Assembly: GCA_902800925.1 (NCBI GenBank)
Contig: CADCGD010000010.1
Location: 1 to 60,235, forward strand
Direction of reading: 5' to 3'
Source of the DNA: an uncultured Bacteroidales bacterium
GTDB lineage: Bacteria > Bacteroidota > Bacteroidia > Bacteroidales > Bacteroidaceae
Length of the DNA: 60,235 nt
The position numbers were made by a program, and so were the translations under genes. Positions within the stretch are counted from its first letter, which is position 1. Each line of letters begins with the position of its first letter. Below are positions 33,931 to 43,156 of this stretch, in pieces. Below the pieces are notes generated by a model, which worked only from the letters and a program-made list of their open reading frames with translations, did no database searches and was not told the origin of the DNA.

Positions 33931-34026
33931 TTATTTCGATGTTTCGATGCTTCGAGGTTTCGATGTTTCGAGGTTTCGATGCTTCGAGGTTTCGATGCTT
34001 CGAGGTTTCGATGTTTCGAAATTTCG
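33931..34026 (-). repeat. Twelve-unit 8-bp tandem array between rho and rsmG
   Basis: Exactly 96 bases made of 12 consecutive 8-mers. Read on the minus strand the units are CGAAATTT, CGAAACAT, CGAAACCT, CGAAGCAT and so on, ending CGAAATAA CGACA then ATG of rsmG. Variation is confined to bases 5-7. It fills almost the whole gap. Confidence 0.95.
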
Positions 34027-34030
34027 AAAA

Positions 34031-35962
34031 TTATCCGTTCATGCTTAGCAGGAACTCCTCGTTGCTGCGCGTCTGTACCAAGCGGTCGCGAACGGTGTTC
34101 ATCGCCTCGATGGGGTTCATCTCGGCAATGTACTTGCGCATGATCCACATGCGGTTCAGCGTGGTCTGATCCTGCAGCAGGTCGTCACGACGCGTAGAGC
34201 TCTGTACCAGGTTGACAGCCGGGAAGACACGCTTGTTAGCCAGCATGCGGTCGAGCTGCAACTCAGAGTTACCAGTACCCTTGAATTCCTCGAAGATCAC
34301 CTCGTCCATCTTAGAACCAGTGTCTGTCAGAGCCGTAGCGATGATGGTCAGCGAACCACCACCCTCGATGTTACGGGCCGCACCGAAGAAGCGCTTAGGC
34401 TTCTGCAGGGCGTTGGCGTCGACACCACCCGTGAGCACCTTACCAGAGGCAGGGCTGACGGTGTTGTAGGCACGGGCCAGACGAGTGATAGAGTCCAGGA
34501 AGATGACCACGTCGTGACCGCACTCTACCATGCGCTTTGCCTTCTCCAGCACGATGCCGGCAATCTTCACGTGGCGGTCGGCAGGCTCGTCGAACGTTGA
34601 GGCTATCACCTCGGCATTAACGGTGCGGGCCATATCTGTCACCTCCTCAGGACGCTCGTCAATGAGCAGCATCATGATGTATGCCTCTGGGTGGTTGGCA
34701 GCGATGGCGTTGGCGATATCCTTCATCAGGATGGTCTTACCAGTCTTAGGCTGGGCGACGATGAGGGCACGCTGACCTTTACCGATAGGTGCAAAGAGGT
34801 CTACAATGCGCACTGAGGGGTTCGTGGTGGCAGGGTCGCCACAGAGCGTGAACTTCTCCTCAGGGAACAGCGGTGTCAGGTGCTCGAAGCTTACGCGGTC
34901 GCGCACCTCGTGGGGCTGACGGCCATTGATGGTCTTCACGGTGCTGAGGGTAAAGTATTTCTCGTTGTCGTGGGGCGGACGAACGGTGCAGTCCACCACG
35001 TCGCCCGTCTTCAGGTAATACTTCTTAATCTGCTGGGGCGACACGTAGATGTCGTCGGGCGACGACAGGTAGTTGTAGTCGCTGGAGCGCAGGAAACCGT
35101 AGCCGTCCTGCAGCACTTCCAGCACACCATTGCCGTCGATAAGTCCCTCAAAGTCGAAACGCTCATTGCGTGCATAGTCTGGAGCCGGAATGCGGTTCTC
35201 AATAACGTTGTTGATGGGCTGCTGAGACATGGGACGGTCGAAGATGTCGAGCGACGGAATAGCGGCCTGGTCCTCGATGGGCAGGTCGACAACAGGAATG
35301 AAGTCGGTGCCGTCGCCAGGATCACCTTCCCAGACACCATCGGCCATCATCTCTGCAGGTGCCTCGGCATTGTTCTGCGCCATCTTCTCTTGCAGCTGAC
35401 TGATGAGGTTCTCCTCAATGGGTTCTGACGTTTCCGTCTCCACAGCTTCAGGAACGGCCGGAATCTGCTCTTCTGCAGGCTGTGCAGCGGCTTCCTGAAC
35501 CTCTTCGTTGGCTACAGCCTCGTTGGCTGCCTGTTCTGCGGCAATGGCTTCCAGTTCTTTCTTCGACTTGCGACCACGCTTCTTGGGAGCGGGTTTCTCT
35601 GTCTCATCAGCAGCCTTTGCCTCCTGCTCTTCCTTGGCAGCTTGCTCGGCAGCTTCCTGTTCAGCAAACAGACTGTCGATGGTAGGCTTCTTCGCAGCCT
35701 TTTTCTTCTTGGCGGGCTTGGCATCCAGGTTCTCACCGTCTGAACCGTTGACGGTATAAACCTTGTCATCCTTCTTGGAAATGCGGGTGCGCTTGCGCTT
35801 CGTGGTGCTGACGCCTGCTGCTGAGTTCTCGGCAGCCTTGTCCAGAATAGCGTAGATGACGCTTTCCAGCTCGTCGTTCTGCGACACCTTGACACCCACC
35901 TCGCTGGCTATCTCCATCAATTCGGGGATAGAAAGTTTTTCTAATTCTTCCTTTGTGTACAT
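34031..35962 (-). CDS. rho: Transcription termination factor Rho, long Bacteroidota form
   Basis: A 643-residue RNA-dependent hexameric helicase. The N-terminal Rho domain begins [19 protein letters not shown]. An insertion of about 180 residues follows, basic ([20 protein letters not shown]) and then Ala/Glu-rich, typical of Bacteroidota. The RNA-binding cold-shock fold has [24 protein letters not shown]; the ATPase has Walker [32 protein letters not shown] and the arginine-rich [10 protein letters not shown]. The frame is open to 36331, but ATG 35962 starts the conserved N-terminus and lies downstream of the promoter. Full length for this clade. Confidence 0.95.
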   Translation of the reverse strand: MYTKEELEKLSIPELMEIASEVGVKVSQNDELESVIYAILDKAAENSAAGVSTTKRKRTRISKKDDKVYTVNGSDGENLDAKPAKKKKAAKKPTIDSLFAEQEAAEQAAKEEQEAKAADETEKPAPKKRGRKSKKELEAIAAEQAANEAVANEEVQEAAAQPAEEQIPAVPEAVETETSEPIEENLISQLQEKMAQNNAEAPAEMMADGVWEGDPGDGTDFIPVVDLPIEDQAAIPSLDIFDRPMSQQPINNVIENRIPAPDYARNERFDFEGLIDGNGVLEVLQDGYGFLRSSDYNYLSSPDDIYVSPQQIKKYYLKTGDVVDCTVRPPHDNEKYFTLSTVKTINGRQPHEVRDRVSFEHLTPLFPEEKFTLCGDPATTNPSVRIVDLFAPIGKGQRALIVAQPKTGKTILMKDIANAIAANHPEAYIMMLLIDERPEEVTDMARTVNAEVIASTFDEPADRHVKIAGIVLEKAKRMVECGHDVVIFLDSITRLARAYNTVSPASGKVLTGGVDANALQKPKRFFGAARNIEGGGSLTIIATALTDTGSKMDEVIFEEFKGTGNSELQLDRMLANKRVFPAVNLVQSSTRRDDLLQDQTTLNRMWIMRKYIAEMNPIEAMNTVRDRLVQTRSNEEFLLSMNG

Positions 35963-36065
35963 ATAAGTATACAGTAAATCGTTTATAAAATTCGAATGTA
36001 AAAATTGGGAATTTTGGGAATGAAGTGCTTTACGAACGTAAGCACATATCTCAGAAAATCGTTTG

Positions 36066-36073
36066 CAAAGGTA
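36066..36073 (-). promoter_or_regulatory. -7 promoter box TACCTTTG for rho
   Basis: Perfect TAnnTTTG on the minus strand, about 100 bases before the rho ATG, giving a long 5' leader as is common for autoregulated rho. Confidence 0.7.
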
Positions 36074-36115
36074 GTGAATATTTCTGAAACTGCAAAGTTT
36101 TTCACATATTTTTTG

Positions 36116-36123
36116 TAACTTTG
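36116..36123 (+). promoter_or_regulatory. -7 promoter box TAACTTTG for engB
   Basis: Perfect TAnnTTTG, 20 bases before ATG 36144, divergent from the rho promoter 43 bases away. Confidence 0.7.
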
Positions 36124-36143
36124 CACCGAAAACACGAAGTAGT

Positions 36144-36740
36144 ATGGAAATCAAGCAAGCAGAATTCTCCCTGTCGGCGCCCGTGGTGTCTATGTGTCCA
36201 AAGGATACCAAGCCTGAATACGCCTTCATCGGTCGCTCGAATGTGGGCAAGTCCAGCCTTATCAACATGCTCACCAACAACCGTAAGTTGGCCAAGACAT
36301 CGTCCACGCCAGGCAAGACGTTGCTCATCAACCACTTTATTATTAATAAGGAGTGGTACCTCGTCGACCTCCCCGGCTATGGTTTCGCCAAGCGTTCGAA
36401 GAAGGAGGTGGATAGGCTGGACCAGATGATTCGTGGCTACATCCTGCAGCGCGAGCAGCTGGTCAACGTCTTCGTGCTGGTCGACATCCGCTTGGAACCT
36501 CAGAAGATTGACCTCGAGTTCATCGAGTGGCTTGGTGTGTCAAGCATTCCCTTTGCCATCATCTTCACCAAGGCCGACAAGCTGACGCCCAACAAGGCCC
36601 GTCAAGCCATGGAAGCCTACAAGAAGAAGCTCTTGGAGACCTGGGAAGAGCTGCCCCCCATGTTCATCACCTCCTCAGAGAAGAAAGACGGTCGCGACGA
36701 TGTCCTCAACTACATCGAGCAAATCAATAACTCCCTTTAG
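36144..36740 (+). CDS. engB: Ribosome-assembly GTPase EngB/YsxC
   Basis: A 198-residue GTPase of the TRAFAC class needed for large ribosomal subunit assembly. G motifs are complete: G1 [11 protein letters not shown]2 SSTPGKT, G3 DLPGYG, G4 TKADK and G5 SSEKK. The [17 protein letters not shown] switch II region is typical. Its stop is followed by a short CGACA/TGTCG hairpin (36742-36757) that may be a weak terminator. Confidence 0.95.
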   Translation: MEIKQAEFSLSAPVVSMCPKDTKPEYAFIGRSNVGKSSLINMLTNNRKLAKTSSTPGKTLLINHFIINKEWYLVDLPGYGFAKRSKKEVDRLDQMIRGYILQREQLVNVFVLVDIRLEPQKIDLEFIEWLGVSSIPFAIIFTKADKLTPNKARQAMEAYKKKLLETWEELPPMFITSSEKKDGRDDVLNYIEQINNSL

Positions 36741-36774
36741 CGACAACCCCTGTCGTTGTTGAAAACTGCCCCAT

Positions 36775-36933
36775 ATGACATCAGCGTATCGTCCACGTAA
36801 TGCAGGCCACGACAACCCTCGCCGTGCCCTATTGCGGCAACTGCTGCCCGATTACTTACGCCGTTGCCTACATGTACAGATAGGCGGTCGCAGCTATGGT
36901 GCATTTGTGCTTTCAATGGTAAAGCAAAGATAA
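36775..36933 (+). CDS. Possible 52-residue Arg-rich small protein
   Basis: A closed frame from ATG 36775 to TAA 36931-36933 encoding MTSAYRPRNAGHDNPRRALL, then RQLLPDYLRRCLHVQIGG and RSYGAFVLSMVKQR. Codon choice resembles neighbouring genes more than the A+T-rich DNA that follows. It lacks a promoter and has no recognised family; it could be a remnant of a larger gene or chance. Confidence 0.25.
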   Translation: MTSAYRPRNAGHDNPRRALLRQLLPDYLRRCLHVQIGGRSYGAFVLSMVKQR

Positions 36934-37381
36934 TTAGATAGTGTACACAAGCCAGCCTAATACAGTTCCATATCAGGCTGATACGCGCGCGGCTTAGGCT
37001 GATAATGATACCTTATACAGCTGTCTTGTGGACGAAGTAGCTACGAAAGGACTCATCCCTTGTCCATAACATTCAGCAGCAGCTATCGCCTTTTTTTGTG
37101 ACAAAATGCAATTTAAAAGAGGGAAAAAGGAAGGGAAGAAAAAGAAATCTCCCCCATACCCCCTATTAAAGTAAAAGAAGGGTAAGGTAAAAGACCAGAA
37201 AACCCCCTCCCGTGCGGCACGCCGCGCATCGTTAAATTGAAGAAGCGGACGGCGGTCTATGAGGGTAAAGATTGCGAGATTTAAATCTAGCAATTGCGCG
37301 CATAAATGGTAGCAATTGTTTTCCTTAATAGTACCTCCTAAAATATTCGGATTTAAATTTGGTGGTTACAATAATAATGTG
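36934..37381. other. Gene-poor A+T-rich gap upstream of the large secreted protein
   Basis: No convincing gene. A 99-codon minus-strand frame (36994-37293) has implausible composition and no promoter. Elements seen: a purine-rich run (about 37095-37150), a 12-bp palindrome AGATTTAAATCT (37278-37289), and two direct copies of TAGCAATTG (37288-37296 and 37310-37318) spaced 22 bases apart, lying 40-95 bases upstream of the promoter at 37358-37389. These could bind a regulator of the downstream gene. Confidence 0.5.
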
Positions 37382-37389
37382 TAATTTTG
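37382..37389 (+). promoter_or_regulatory. Promoter TTTG-N20-TAATTTTG for the large secreted protein
   Basis: TAATTTTG with TTTG at 37358-37361, 20 bases upstream. The ATG is 82 bases downstream, leaving an A-rich 5' leader. Confidence 0.7.
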
Positions 37390-37471
37390 TGCCCGTATTG
37401 TCGATTGCGGCATGCAGTCAAGGACTAAGAACAAAAATAACTAACAATTATAGCAAAATTCAATTATTATT

Positions 37472-39265
37472 ATGAAAAGACTATTACTTTTAAAATCTCT
37501 TTTCCTGCTATGCGCCCTCATAGTGGGAACGAGTGCGTGGGCGACGGACATCGCTTTAACTACAACAGCGGTTACTATCGATGATTTTTCACCTGTAGGA
37601 AGTAGCTATGTAAAGACTGCAGCTGATAAAACGATTGGAGGTTACACTTGGAATGTTTATCAGTGTATGAACCTTGGTAAATTCAGTGGTGTAACATATA
37701 ACAATCTTCAAATGAAAAGCGGGGTAGGTACTATAACCTCACCTACTATAACAAGTTCCAATGGTTTCACAGTTACTGTAACTTATAGTTCGTCAAAAGC
37801 ATTAACTCTGCAAATTGGAAGTGAAACCGCACAAACAGGTACTACTACTGCCACAAATGATCAGGCAGGAACAGGAGCCTCTGTTACAGCAACGACAACA
37901 TCAACTTCCACATCTTTTAAACTCTCTGCTGGTGGTGCAGTCGCTTATGTTAGTTCTATTGTGATTACTCCAACTTCTGGCAGTGCCTCTGATCCCAGCA
38001 TTACAGTCGATCCTAATAGTATCAATGCTCCATCAGAAGACACGGATGGTACTATTGATGTTACTTACACCAACATTGCAAGTATTAATTCAGAAGTCTT
38101 GTTTTATGAGTCAGATGGTACAACACCTGCAGATTATTCATCTTGGCTTGATGCAGAAATAGATAATAACAATGATGTATATTATGTTATTGGTGAAAAT
38201 ACTGGCGATGTGCGCACAGCATATATGAAAGTTCATCAGAAAAACACTGAAGTATATTCCGAGCTGATTACAATCACTCAGTCTGCTCCTGTTGTTGTAA
38301 CTCTTGACTTTACTACTAACGACAATTGGGGAATTAGTGAAAAACCCACTAAGACCGAGACTGCAACAGAATTTACTAGTGGCGGTTATACCATTACGTT
38401 AGAAGGTCCTTCCGGAGAAGGTTACTACTTTGATTCAAATAACATAATGTTAGGTAAGAATGGAGCAAAGTTAACCCTACCAGCCTTTGGCTTTAATGTT
38501 AGTAAGATTAAGGTTTATGGTACAACTGGTGGATCAGGCACTGTAACATTCAATGTCTTTGTTGGCGATGACGCTGTAAGTACGAGTGCCACAAGTTCTA
38601 AGGAAGATCATGAATTTGCCATTGCTGCTGACAAGCAGGATGTAGGTACGATATACGTCATAAAAGTAACTAACGATGCCAACATGCGTATTACAAAGAT
38701 TGAAATCTACGGCAACGGTTGTGAGGCTGGACTTGTTCAATCATATGGTTGGGCAACCTATATTCCAACTGCCAATGTTGAGTATCCTGCCAATACCGCT
38801 TATGTGGTTACAGACGCTTCTGTATCTACAGGTTTGACACTAGATGAAGTAACTCAGGTTCCAGCAGGCACTCCTCTTCTGTTGAAGGGAGAAGGTGCTA
38901 AAACAGCTATTGTGTTGGATGCTGCTCCTGCCGCTCCTTCAAAGAACTTGCTGGAGGTAAGCGATGGCTCAGATCTTTCTTCTGGCGAATATGCATATGT
39001 ATTGGCTAAGAAGGATGCTGGTGCTTGCTTCAAGCAGTGGACTGGCGCAATGAGCTCTTTGAATGGTCGTGTAATGCTGGTTCTCGACGAAGCAGTAGCT
39101 TCTGCACGTGCAATGTTCAATTTAGACGACGATGTTACCGCAATTGAGGCTGTCAAGGCTAAGAACGTTGAGAACGGTCAGTATTTCAACCTTGCTGGTC
39201 AGCGTGTGGCTCAACCTACCAAGGGCCTGTACATTGTGAACGGCAAAAAAGTTATCATTAAGTAA
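37472..39265 (+). CDS. Large secreted protein with beta-rich modules and Prevotella C-terminal tail
   Basis: A 597-residue exported protein: signal peptide MKRLLLLKSLFLLCALIVGTSAWA. Residues 25-170 form a Thr/Ser-rich beta module; 172-275 a BACON/Ig-like module (ITVDPNSINAPSEDTDG... SELITITQSAP); 276-415 another beta module with GYYFDSNNIMLGKNGAKLTLP and ITKIEIYGNG; 416-560 a domain found in many Prevotella secreted proteins (GWATYIPTANVEYPA, VPAGTPLLLKGEG). It ends YFNLAGQRV...GLYIVNGKKVIIK. No catalytic motif is seen, so an adhesin or carbohydrate-binding surface protein is a guess. Base composition is more A+T-rich than the neighbours. The small acidic gene starts 18 bases later. Confidence 0.7.
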   Translation: MKRLLLLKSLFLLCALIVGTSAWATDIALTTTAVTIDDFSPVGSSYVKTAADKTIGGYTWNVYQCMNLGKFSGVTYNNLQMKSGVGTITSPTITSSNGFTVTVTYSSSKALTLQIGSETAQTGTTTATNDQAGTGASVTATTTSTSTSFKLSAGGAVAYVSSIVITPTSGSASDPSITVDPNSINAPSEDTDGTIDVTYTNIASINSEVLFYESDGTTPADYSSWLDAEIDNNNDVYYVIGENTGDVRTAYMKVHQKNTEVYSELITITQSAPVVVTLDFTTNDNWGISEKPTKTETATEFTSGGYTITLEGPSGEGYYFDSNNIMLGKNGAKLTLPAFGFNVSKIKVYGTTGGSGTVTFNVFVGDDAVSTSATSSKEDHEFAIAADKQDVGTIYVIKVTNDANMRITKIEIYGNGCEAGLVQSYGWATYIPTANVEYPANTAYVVTDASVSTGLTLDEVTQVPAGTPLLLKGEGAKTAIVLDAAPAAPSKNLLEVSDGSDLSSGEYAYVLAKKDAGACFKQWTGAMSSLNGRVMLVLDEAVASARAMFNLDDDVTAIEAVKAKNVENGQYFNLAGQRVAQPTKGLYIVNGKKVIIK

Positions 39266-39283
39266 ACTATGGAGGACACAATT

Positions 39284-39469
39284 ATGAAGAAGACATATAT
39301 CAATCCGGAATTAAATGTTGTCCGCATTGCGACACAGCATATGATTGCAACCTCTGGACCGCTGGTTGATGGAGCAACTGACGATGTAAACGACCTGCTT
39401 TCTCGTGAATTTGAACTTGAGGAAGAGGAACTCGAGGATGACTTCGAAATGGAAGACGAAGAGCTCTAA
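39284..39469 (+). CDS. Small acidic Prevotella-type peptide
   Basis: A 61-residue protein starting MKKTYINPELNVVRIATQHM, then IATSGPLVDGATDDVNDLLSREF and a very acidic end (ELEEEELEDDFEMEDEEL). The opening MKKxYxxPxxxVVxI...SG pattern followed by a variable part with 'LSREF' recurs in small Prevotella proteins of unknown function. No signal peptide or membrane helix. An alternative start at 39269 adds five residues. It is co-transcribed with the large secreted protein and followed by a strong terminator. A modified-peptide precursor is conceivable, but no modifying enzyme lies nearby. Confidence 0.65.
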   Translation: MKKTYINPELNVVRIATQHMIATSGPLVDGATDDVNDLLSREFELEEEELEDDFEMEDEEL

Positions 39470-39493
39470 GCAATAAGAGACGTCGATAAAAAG

Positions 39494-39522
39494 TGCCCGC
39501 TGTTCTGATTGAGCAGCGGGCA
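39494..39522. terminator. Bidirectional terminator
   Basis: TGCCCGCTG (39494-39502) pairs with CAGCGGGCA (39514-39522), with A's before and TTTC after, between the convergent small acidic gene and maeB. Confidence 0.85.
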
Positions 39523-39558
39523 TTTCTGTTGAAATAAGAGTCGGTCCCTTTGAAAGGA

Positions 39559-41859
39559 TTATCTCTTCGCGTTGATGCGGCTCTTGATCTTGTTGACGTA
39601 GGCGTCGATGCCAGCCACAGCCACGATGTTGACGACGTCGCGGACAGATGCGCCGAAGTCGATGAAGTGGATGGGCTTGTTCAGTCCCATCTGAATCGGG
39701 CCGATAATCTCGACGTCGGCATCGAGCATCTGCAGCATCTTGTAGCTGGAACGTGCTGCCGTCAGGTTGGGGAAGACCAGCGTGTTGACCTTCTTGCCGC
39801 AGAGACGGGTGAAGGGATACTGCTCGTCGCGCAGCTCCTGGTCGAGGGCGAAGCCTAACTGCAGCTCACCATCGATAGGCATGTCGGGGAATTGCTGCTG
39901 CATGATTTCCACAGCACGACGCACCTTCTTGGCGCCGTCGCTCTGGCTGGAGCCGAAGTTAGAGTGGCTCATCATGGCGACAACGGGCTTCTCGTTGAAG
40001 AAACGCACGCTACCTGCTGCCAGCTTGGCAATATCGATAAGGGCGTCGGTATCGGGATTCTCGTTGACCAGCGTGTCGGCGATATAGAGGGTGCCCTTCG
40101 GCGAGTTGATGATGTGCATGGTGCCGAAATGCTTGAACTCAGGACGGATGCCGATGACCTCGTTGACAACCTTGATGGTGTTGGAGTACTTGGTGTAGAG
40201 ACCGGTGATGAAAGCGTCAGCCTCGCCTGTCTCAACCATCATCATGCCGAAGTAGTTGCGCTCGAACATCTTGTCGTTAGCCTCCTGATAGGTGTAGCCC
40301 TCACGCTGGCGCTTCTCGGTCAGAATGCGGGCATAGCGCTCACGACGCTCCTGCTCAGAGGGGTGACGCAGGTTGACAATCTCGATGCCCTCCAGCGAGA
40401 GGTCCATTGACTTGGCCATCTTGGCGATGACCTCGTCGTTACCCAACAGGATGGGCTGACAGATGCCTTCGGCTTTGGCCTGTACGGCAGCCTTCAGCAT
40501 GGTGGGGTGAACAGCCTCGGCAAAGACCACGCGCTGAGGATGGGCAGCAGCAGTAGCGTAGAGCTTCTGGGTGAGCTTGGTCTCCTGACCCAGCAGGACG
40601 CTGAGTGACTGCTTGTACTTGCTCCAGTTCTTGATGGGTTTGCGGGCCACGCCACTCTCGATGGCAGCCTTGGCAACGGCAGCGCTAACCTCGGAGATGA
40701 GGCGTGGGTCGACGGGCTTCGGAATGAAGTAGTTGCGACCGAACTTCAGGTTGTTGACCTTATAGACGTCGTTGACGACATCGGGCACGGGCTTCTTGGC
40801 CAGGTCGGCAATGGCGTAGACGGCAGCGAGCTTCATCTCTTCGTTGATGGCAGTGGCGTGAACGTCGAGGGCGCCGCGGAAGATGTAGGGGAAGCCGATG
40901 ACGTTGTTGATCTGGTTGGGATAGTCGGTACGACCGGTAGACATCAGCACGTCGGGGCGAGCCTCCATAGCATCCTCGTAGCTGATTTCAGGCACGGGGT
41001 TGGCCAGCGCGAAGATGACAGGGTCTTTAGCCATCGAACGAACCATATCCTGCGAGAGTACGTTACCCTTGGACAGTCCGACAAAGACATCGGCATCCTT
41101 GACAGCCTCGGCCAGCGTGTGGATATCGGTGCGCGAGGTGGCAAAGAACTTCTTCTGTTCGTTGAGGTCGGTGCGCTCAGTAGAGATGACGCCCTTGGAG
41201 TCGAGCATGACGATGTTCTCCTTCTGGGCACCGATGGCCATATACAGTTTGGTACAAGAGATGGCAGCGGCACCAGCGCCGTTGACCACAATCTTGACCT
41301 TCTTGATGTCCTTCTTAATCACCTCCAAGGCGTTCTTCAGTCCGGCAGCAGAGATGATGGCTGTGCCGTGCTGGTCGTCGTGCATGACGGGGATGTCGAG
41401 GGTCTTCTTCAGACGCTCCTCGATATAGAAACACTCAGGAGCCTTGATGTCCTCGAGGTTGATACCACCAAAGGTGGGAGCGATGCGCTCTACAGCCTCG
41501 CAGAACTTCTCAGGGTCTTTCTCGTTGACCTCGATATCGAAGACGTCGATGCCACCATAGATCTTGAAGAGCAGTCCCTTACCTTCCATGACGGGCTTGC
41601 CGCTCATGGCACCAATATCGCCCAGGCCCAGTACTGCTGTACCGTTGGAGATGACAGCCACGAGGTTGCCCTTGTCTGTATACTTATACGCATCGTCGGG
41701 GTTCTGCTGGATTTCCAGACAGGGGTAGGCGACGCCAGGCGAATAAGCCAGCGAGAGGTCTGTTTGTGTACGATAAGCCTTGGTGGGCTTTACTTCAATT
41801 TTTCCGGGACGTCCAGCTTCGTGATAGGCCAAAGCTGCTTCTTTCGAGATCTTTACCAT
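39559..41859 (-). CDS. maeB: NADP-dependent malic enzyme with phosphotransacetylase-like domain
   Basis: A 766-residue MaeB-type enzyme converting malate to pyruvate and CO2. The malic domain (1-430) has [47 protein letters not shown], the NAD(P) loop [13 protein letters not shown] and [15 protein letters not shown]. Residues 440-766 are a phosphate acetyl/butyryltransferase-like domain ([44 protein letters not shown]) that in such fusions is usually regulatory, sensing acetyl-CoA. Full length. Divergent from the TetR gene. Confidence 0.95.
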   Translation of the reverse strand: MVKISKEAALAYHEAGRPGKIEVKPTKAYRTQTDLSLAYSPGVAYPCLEIQQNPDDAYKYTDKGNLVAVISNGTAVLGLGDIGAMSGKPVMEGKGLLFKIYGGIDVFDIEVNEKDPEKFCEAVERIAPTFGGINLEDIKAPECFYIEERLKKTLDIPVMHDDQHGTAIISAAGLKNALEVIKKDIKKVKIVVNGAGAAAISCTKLYMAIGAQKENIVMLDSKGVISTERTDLNEQKKFFATSRTDIHTLAEAVKDADVFVGLSKGNVLSQDMVRSMAKDPVIFALANPVPEISYEDAMEARPDVLMSTGRTDYPNQINNVIGFPYIFRGALDVHATAINEEMKLAAVYAIADLAKKPVPDVVNDVYKVNNLKFGRNYFIPKPVDPRLISEVSAAVAKAAIESGVARKPIKNWSKYKQSLSVLLGQETKLTQKLYATAAAHPQRVVFAEAVHPTMLKAAVQAKAEGICQPILLGNDEVIAKMAKSMDLSLEGIEIVNLRHPSEQERRERYARILTEKRQREGYTYQEANDKMFERNYFGMMMVETGEADAFITGLYTKYSNTIKVVNEVIGIRPEFKHFGTMHIINSPKGTLYIADTLVNENPDTDALIDIAKLAAGSVRFFNEKPVVAMMSHSNFGSSQSDGAKKVRRAVEIMQQQFPDMPIDGELQLGFALDQELRDEQYPFTRLCGKKVNTLVFPNLTAARSSYKMLQMLDADVEIIGPIQMGLNKPIHFIDFGASVRDVVNIVAVAGIDAYVNKIKSRINAKR

Positions 41860-41914
41860 TTTGTGTTGTGTGTATTATTACTGTTGTTTAGAGACAATTT
41901 CAGAAAATTTTCCG

Positions 41915-41922
41915 CAAAAGTA
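41915..41922 (-). promoter_or_regulatory. -7 promoter box TACTTTTG for maeB
   Basis: TAnnTTTG on the minus strand, 55 bases before the maeB start. Confidence 0.6.
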
Positions 41923-41964
41923 ATAAAAACTCTGCAAAAACGTGCGGTTTTTTAATCTTTTTAG

Positions 41965-41972
41965 TAACTTTG
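41965..41972 (+). promoter_or_regulatory. -7 promoter box TAACTTTG for the TetR gene
   Basis: Perfect TAnnTTTG, 19 bases before ATG 41992 and divergent from maeB; the regulator could act on this shared region. Confidence 0.65.
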
Positions 41973-41991
41973 CACCGTAAAAGTAATATTT

Positions 41992-42627
41992 ATGCAAGTT
42001 TTGAGAGAAACAACAGCCTATAGGGCCTCTTTACGAGAGCGCATCATTGAGAAAGCCATGCAGGATTTCTCAAGGCATGGCATCCGTGCCGTGAAGATGG
42101 ACATGCTGGCCAAGGAACTTGGTATCTCAAAGCGAACAATGTATGAAATCTTTGAAGACAAGGAAACGCTGCTTTTCGAAGGTATCAAGGTCTATGGCGA
42201 AAGAAAGAGGGAGTATATGCACAGTTATGCTGAGGAAGGCCACGACGTGATAGACATCATCATGGAGGCCTACCACATGAAGGTGGAGGAGGTGCGTGCG
42301 GTGAATCCTGACTTCTATCTAGACCTGATGAAATATCCAAGGCTGGCTCAGTACATGAAGGAGGCACAGCAGAAGTCGCGCGAGGGATTCCTGGCGTTTA
42401 TGAAGCGTGGAGTGGATGATGGCTATTTCCGTCCGGATGTGAACTACGAGCTGGTGCCCCACATCTTCGATGCCCTGGGACAGTATATCCTCACCAACAG
42501 TCTGGTACAGCAGTACTCCGTTGAAGAACTGTTCTCCAACTGTTTCCTGATAGCCTTGCGCGGATTCTGTACCGACAAGGGCTTGCACACCATCGACAAA
42601 CTAATGGCTGAGGCTAAATCTGAGTAA
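41992..42627 (+). CDS. TetR/AcrR family transcriptional regulator
   Basis: A 211-residue regulator. The N-terminal HTH is clear (REKA-type ERIIEKAMQDFSRHGIRAVKMD, LAKELGISKRTMYEIFEDKETLL); the all-helical C-terminal domain would bind an unknown ligand. The intergenic region shared with maeB is a natural candidate target, but no obvious palindrome was found there. The last 14 bases overlap cdd on the other strand. Confidence 0.9.
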   Translation: MQVLRETTAYRASLRERIIEKAMQDFSRHGIRAVKMDMLAKELGISKRTMYEIFEDKETLLFEGIKVYGERKREYMHSYAEEGHDVIDIIMEAYHMKVEEVRAVNPDFYLDLMKYPRLAQYMKEAQQKSREGFLAFMKRGVDDGYFRPDVNYELVPHIFDALGQYILTNSLVQQYSVEELFSNCFLIALRGFCTDKGLHTIDKLMAEAKSE

Positions 42628-43087
42628 ATGACAGCGGCATCAGTTCCTTGATGCCATCCATCACATAGGTGTGGTCAGTACCGTAGAGCAAGATGCGTAC
42701 GGGCTGTTTGAAGCGCGTCTCCGTCTCGATGAGCACCTGACGACAGGGGCCACAGGGACTGGCGGGTTCGGCCAGGAACTCTCCCTTGCTATCACGGACG
42801 GCGATGGCCAGCATCAGAACGGGCTGGTCGGGGTACTGGGCACCGGCAGCAAACAAGGCGCTACGCTCGGCACAGATGCCTGCGGGGAAGGCGGCATTCT
42901 CCTGATTGCAGCCAGGAACGATGACACCGTTCTTCAGCAGAAGAGCAGCACCCACATGGAAGTGAGAGTAGGGGGCATAAGAGTTATAGGTTGAGGCCTT
43001 AGCCTGTTCAATGAGTTCACGTTCCTGATCTGTCAGTTCAGAGAAATCGGCTGAGTAGATAGTGGATTTTAGGGCTAGTTCTTTCAT
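42614..43087 (-). CDS. cdd: Cytidine deaminase
   Basis: A 157-residue zinc enzyme deaminating cytidine and deoxycytidine to uridines. The active site is GICAERSALFAAG (Cys zinc ligand and catalytic Glu) and CGPCRQVLIE (two Cys ligands), the pattern of the small tetrameric class. YAPYSHFHVGAALLLKNG precedes it. Its 3' end overlaps the TetR gene by 14 bases in the opposite direction. Confidence 0.94.
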   Translation of the reverse strand: MKELALKSTIYSADFSELTDQERELIEQAKASTYNSYAPYSHFHVGAALLLKNGVIVPGCNQENAAFPAGICAERSALFAAGAQYPDQPVLMLAIAVRDSKGEFLAEPASPCGPCRQVLIETETRFKQPVRILLYGTDHTYVMDGIKELMPLSFTQI

Positions 43088-43108
43088 AATATTTCGATTT
43101 TTGTTGCA

Positions 43109-43116
43109 AATATAAT
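43109..43116 (-). promoter_or_regulatory. -7 promoter box TATATTTG for cdd
   Basis: TAnnTTTG on the minus strand, 21 bases before the cdd start. A facing TATTTTTG at about 43127-43134 probably serves the glucosaminidase gene at 43157. Confidence 0.6.
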
Positions 43117-43156
43117 TATTTTTCTTTATTTTTGCACAAAATTTGAAGAAAAAAGC

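Noticed and set aside
33931-34026. CRISPR-like array
   Set aside because: The units are contiguous 8-mers without spacers, and there are no cas genes.
36994-37293. 99-codon minus-strand frame in the gap before the secreted protein
   Set aside because: Composition is dominated by the purine-rich run on the other strand (Phe stretches), no promoter, no family.
40858-41955. 365-codon plus-strand frame opposite maeB
   Set aside because: Shadow frame; it also runs through the maeB promoter region.
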